Shown here in pieces: positions 6,750 to 7,758 of a stretch of 7,758 bases of DNA; position 1 is the stretch's first letter, and the number at the start of each line of letters is the position of its first letter. Under the pieces are notes generated by a model. It saw only the letters and a program-made list of their open reading frames with translations, was not told the origin of the DNA and ran no database searches. This DNA is from Balneolales bacterium (GTDB taxonomy: Bacteria; Bacteroidota; Rhodothermia; Balneolales; Natronogracilivirgulaceae), in contig SLLW01000399.1 of the NCBI GenBank assembly GCA_007133875.1, positions 1 to 7,758 of the forward strand, in the 5' to 3' direction. Position numbers and translations under genes: made by a program.

Positions 6750-6836
6750 CGGAGGTGGAGGGATTCGAACCCCCGGTGCACTTGCGTGCACAACGGTTTT
6801 CGAGACCGCCCCATTCGACCGCTCTGGCACACCTCC
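6750..6836 (-). tRNA. tRNA-Ser, anticodon CGA
   Basis: The minus strand from 6836 folds as a class II tRNA of 87 nt. The acceptor stem GGAGGTG pairs with CACCTCC, followed by discriminator G, as usual for serine. The anticodon arm is GCGGT-CTCGAAA-ACCGT, giving anticodon CGA, which reads UCG serine codons. The long variable arm is a strong hairpin, GTGCAC-GCAA-GTGCAC, and the T arm contains TTCGAAT. The 3' CCA is not encoded: CAT follows the discriminator base, so CCA must be added after transcription. A promoter lies 39 bp upstream. Confidence 0.97.
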
Positions 6837-6850
6837 GGATCAGATTGAGC

Positions 6851-6879
6851 TTGTAAAATGGCCCAAAAAGACTTATATT
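6851..6879 (+). promoter_or_regulatory. Promoter of queA (TTGTAA-17-TATATT)
   Basis: A -35-like TTGTAA at 6851-6856 and a -10-like TATATT at 6874-6879 (5 of 6 matches to the sigma-70-type consensus) are separated by the ideal 17 bp. The predicted start near 6886 gives a leader of about 50 nt before the queA ATG. The -10 box overlaps that of the opposite promoter of tRNA-Ser. If this organism uses a Bacteroidetes-type -7 box (TAnnTTTG), this assignment would be weaker. Confidence 0.55.
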
Positions 6880-6903
6880 ACTGAACTTTTCGCAGTTCTA
6901 CAA
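6875..6903 (-). promoter_or_regulatory. Promoter of tRNA-Ser (TTGTAG-17-TAATAT)
   Basis: On the minus strand, TTGTAG at 6903-6898 and TAATAT at 6880-6875 are 17 bp apart. The predicted start is near 6868, about 32 nt before the tRNA 5' end, a normal leader for RNase P processing. Five of the six -10 positions are shared with the queA promoter on the other strand. A short inverted repeat, GAACT/AGTTC at 6883-6898, occupies the spacer. Confidence 0.55.
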
Positions 6904-6937
6904 TACTTTTTTTCAATATATCATTAATCTACGAGAT

Positions 6938-7758
6938 ATGAAATTAACGGATTTCAGGTACGAGTTGGACAAGATCAAGATTCCCTCGCATCCTGTAGAG
7001 CCTCGGGACGCTGCCAAGCTGATGGTGCTGGACAGAGCTGAGAAAACCATCACTCATGAGAAGTTTTCCGATATTCACAAATATTTTAGCAAAGGGGATT
7101 GTCTTGTATATAATGATACCAAGGTGTTTCCCGCCAGGTTAAAGGGTAAGAAAGAGAAGACCGAAGCGTCGATTGAAGTATTTCTGCTCCGCGAACTCCA
7201 GCCGGAGAACAAGTTGTGGGATGTGCTGGTTGAGCCTGCCCGCAAAATCCGAATTGGAAATAAACTCTATTTCGGTGACGAACTGGTAGCCGAGGTTGTA
7301 GACAATACCACCTCCCGTGGACGTACCATCCGGTTTCTATTTGAAGAGTCGAACGAAAAGCTCTATTCCATACTCGATGAGCTTGGAGAGATGCCGCTTC
7401 CGCCCTACATCAAACGCAAACCGGAGGAGGCGGATAAAGAGCGTTATCAAACCGTTTTTGCAAAAGAGCGCGGTGCCGTTGCAGCACCCACCGCCGGCAT
7501 GCATTTTACAACAGAGTTGCTGGACAAACTAAGGGAGAAAGGTGTCCGTATGGCTCCGGTCACGCTTCATATTGGCTGGGGAACGTTCCGGCAGGTGGAA
7601 GTTGAAGATCTCACCAAACACCGGATGGATTCGGAGAACTATTATATTGCGGAGGAGTCTTCGAAAACCATCAACGAGGTGCTCAACTCAAAGAAAAACA
7701 AAGTGGTTGCCTGCGGAATTTCATCCGTACGGGCCGTTGAGACAAGCGTGACCGCCAG
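6938..7758 (+). CDS. queA: S-adenosylmethionine:tRNA ribosyltransferase-isomerase QueA, 3' part beyond window
   Basis: I translated this frame from the ATG at 6938; it is open for 273 codons to the right edge, about three quarters of a usual QueA of about 350 residues. Diagnostic stretches are [16 protein letters not shown] at 55-70, MPLPPYIKR at 152-160, [21 protein letters not shown] at 170-190, [14 protein letters not shown] at 207-220 and [12 protein letters not shown] at 259-270. QueA transfers and isomerises the ribose of SAM onto preQ1 at position 34 of tRNAs with GUN anticodons, forming epoxyqueuosine. The loop reads IGWGTF instead of the common VGAGTF, a variant I believe occurs in related phyla. 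The tRNA next door (Ser CGA) is not a queuosine substrate, so the pairing is not functional. Only a weak GAG precedes the ATG. Confidence 0.96.
   Translation, partial: MKLTDFRYELDKIKIPSHPVEPRDAAKLMVLDRAEKTITHEKFSDIHKYFSKGDCLVYNDTKVFPARLKGKKEKTEASIEVFLLRELQPENKLWDVLVEPARKIRIGNKLYFGDELVAEVVDNTTSRGRTIRFLFEESNEKLYSILDELGEMPLPPYIKRKPEEADKERYQTVFAKERGAVAAPTAGMHFTTELLDKLREKGVRMAPVTLHIGWGTFRQVEVEDLTKHRMDSENYYIAEESSKTINEVLNSKKNKVVACGISSVRAVETSVTA

Noticed and set aside
6697..6750. Repeated AAGCAATG/CAAGCAATG near the tRNA 3' end as an attachment site
   Set aside because: The match is about seven to eight bases and no integrase or mobile genes are nearby; chance is sufficient.
6883..6912. GAACT/AGTTC inverted repeat followed by a T-rich stretch, as a plus-strand terminator
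   Set aside because: The stem has only five pairs, four bases separate it from the T-run, and no plus-strand gene precedes it; it lies within the promoter region.
6736..6927. Plus-strand frame with GGGGIRTPGALACTT
   Set aside because: This is the familiar spurious translation across the antisense of a tRNA-Ser gene.

Overview
The window looks like a chromosomal segment of a bacterium from the Bacteroidota/Rhodothermota/Balneolota neighbourhood. This is inferred from the protein style, mostly absent Shine-Dalgarno sequences, a tRNA gene without encoded CCA, and a rsfS gene next to a LytR_C protein. GC content is moderate. No phage, IS, CRISPR or plasmid genes are visible.

Layout from left to right: (1) positions 1-926 hold a minus-strand SAM-dependent methyltransferase that runs off the left edge. 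Its last visible stretch is a perfect 9-bp tandem repeat, at least 14 copies, encoding (Gly-Thr-Thr)n. (2) 926-2209, a type III polyketide synthase whose TGA overlaps the methyltransferase ATG. (3) A stem-loop at 2273-2295. (4) 2309-3685, a MATE efflux transporter. (5) 3682-4665, a D-glycerate dehydrogenase/hydroxypyruvate reductase-type enzyme. (6) 4726-5178, a small putative lipoprotein. (7) 5147-5545, ribosomal silencing factor RsfS. (8) 5542-5982, a membrane-anchored LytR_C protein. (9) 6051-6548, a small secreted protein whose frame, past its TAA stop, stays open to an exact ATGA overlap with the next gene. (10) 6750-6836, tRNA-Ser(CGA), minus strand. (11) 6938 to the right edge, queA, plus strand, incomplete.

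All protein genes from 6548 down to the left edge are on the minus strand, tightly packed, with stop/start overlaps at 5542-5545, 3682-3685 and 926, so they probably form one or two operons. The stem-loop at 2273-2295 may separate the housekeeping part (LytR_C protein, RsfS, lipoprotein, dehydrogenase, MATE) from the polyketide part (PKS plus methyltransferase). The PKS/methyltransferase pair suggests production of a methylated phenolic lipid or pyrone; the MATE pump could be an exporter, but this is only inference from position.

The most noteworthy points are the collagen-like (GTT)n tail encoded by a minisatellite at the end of a methyltransferase, the possible internal stop in the secreted protein gene, and a compact divergent promoter between tRNA-Ser and queA in which the two -10 boxes lie on top of each other.
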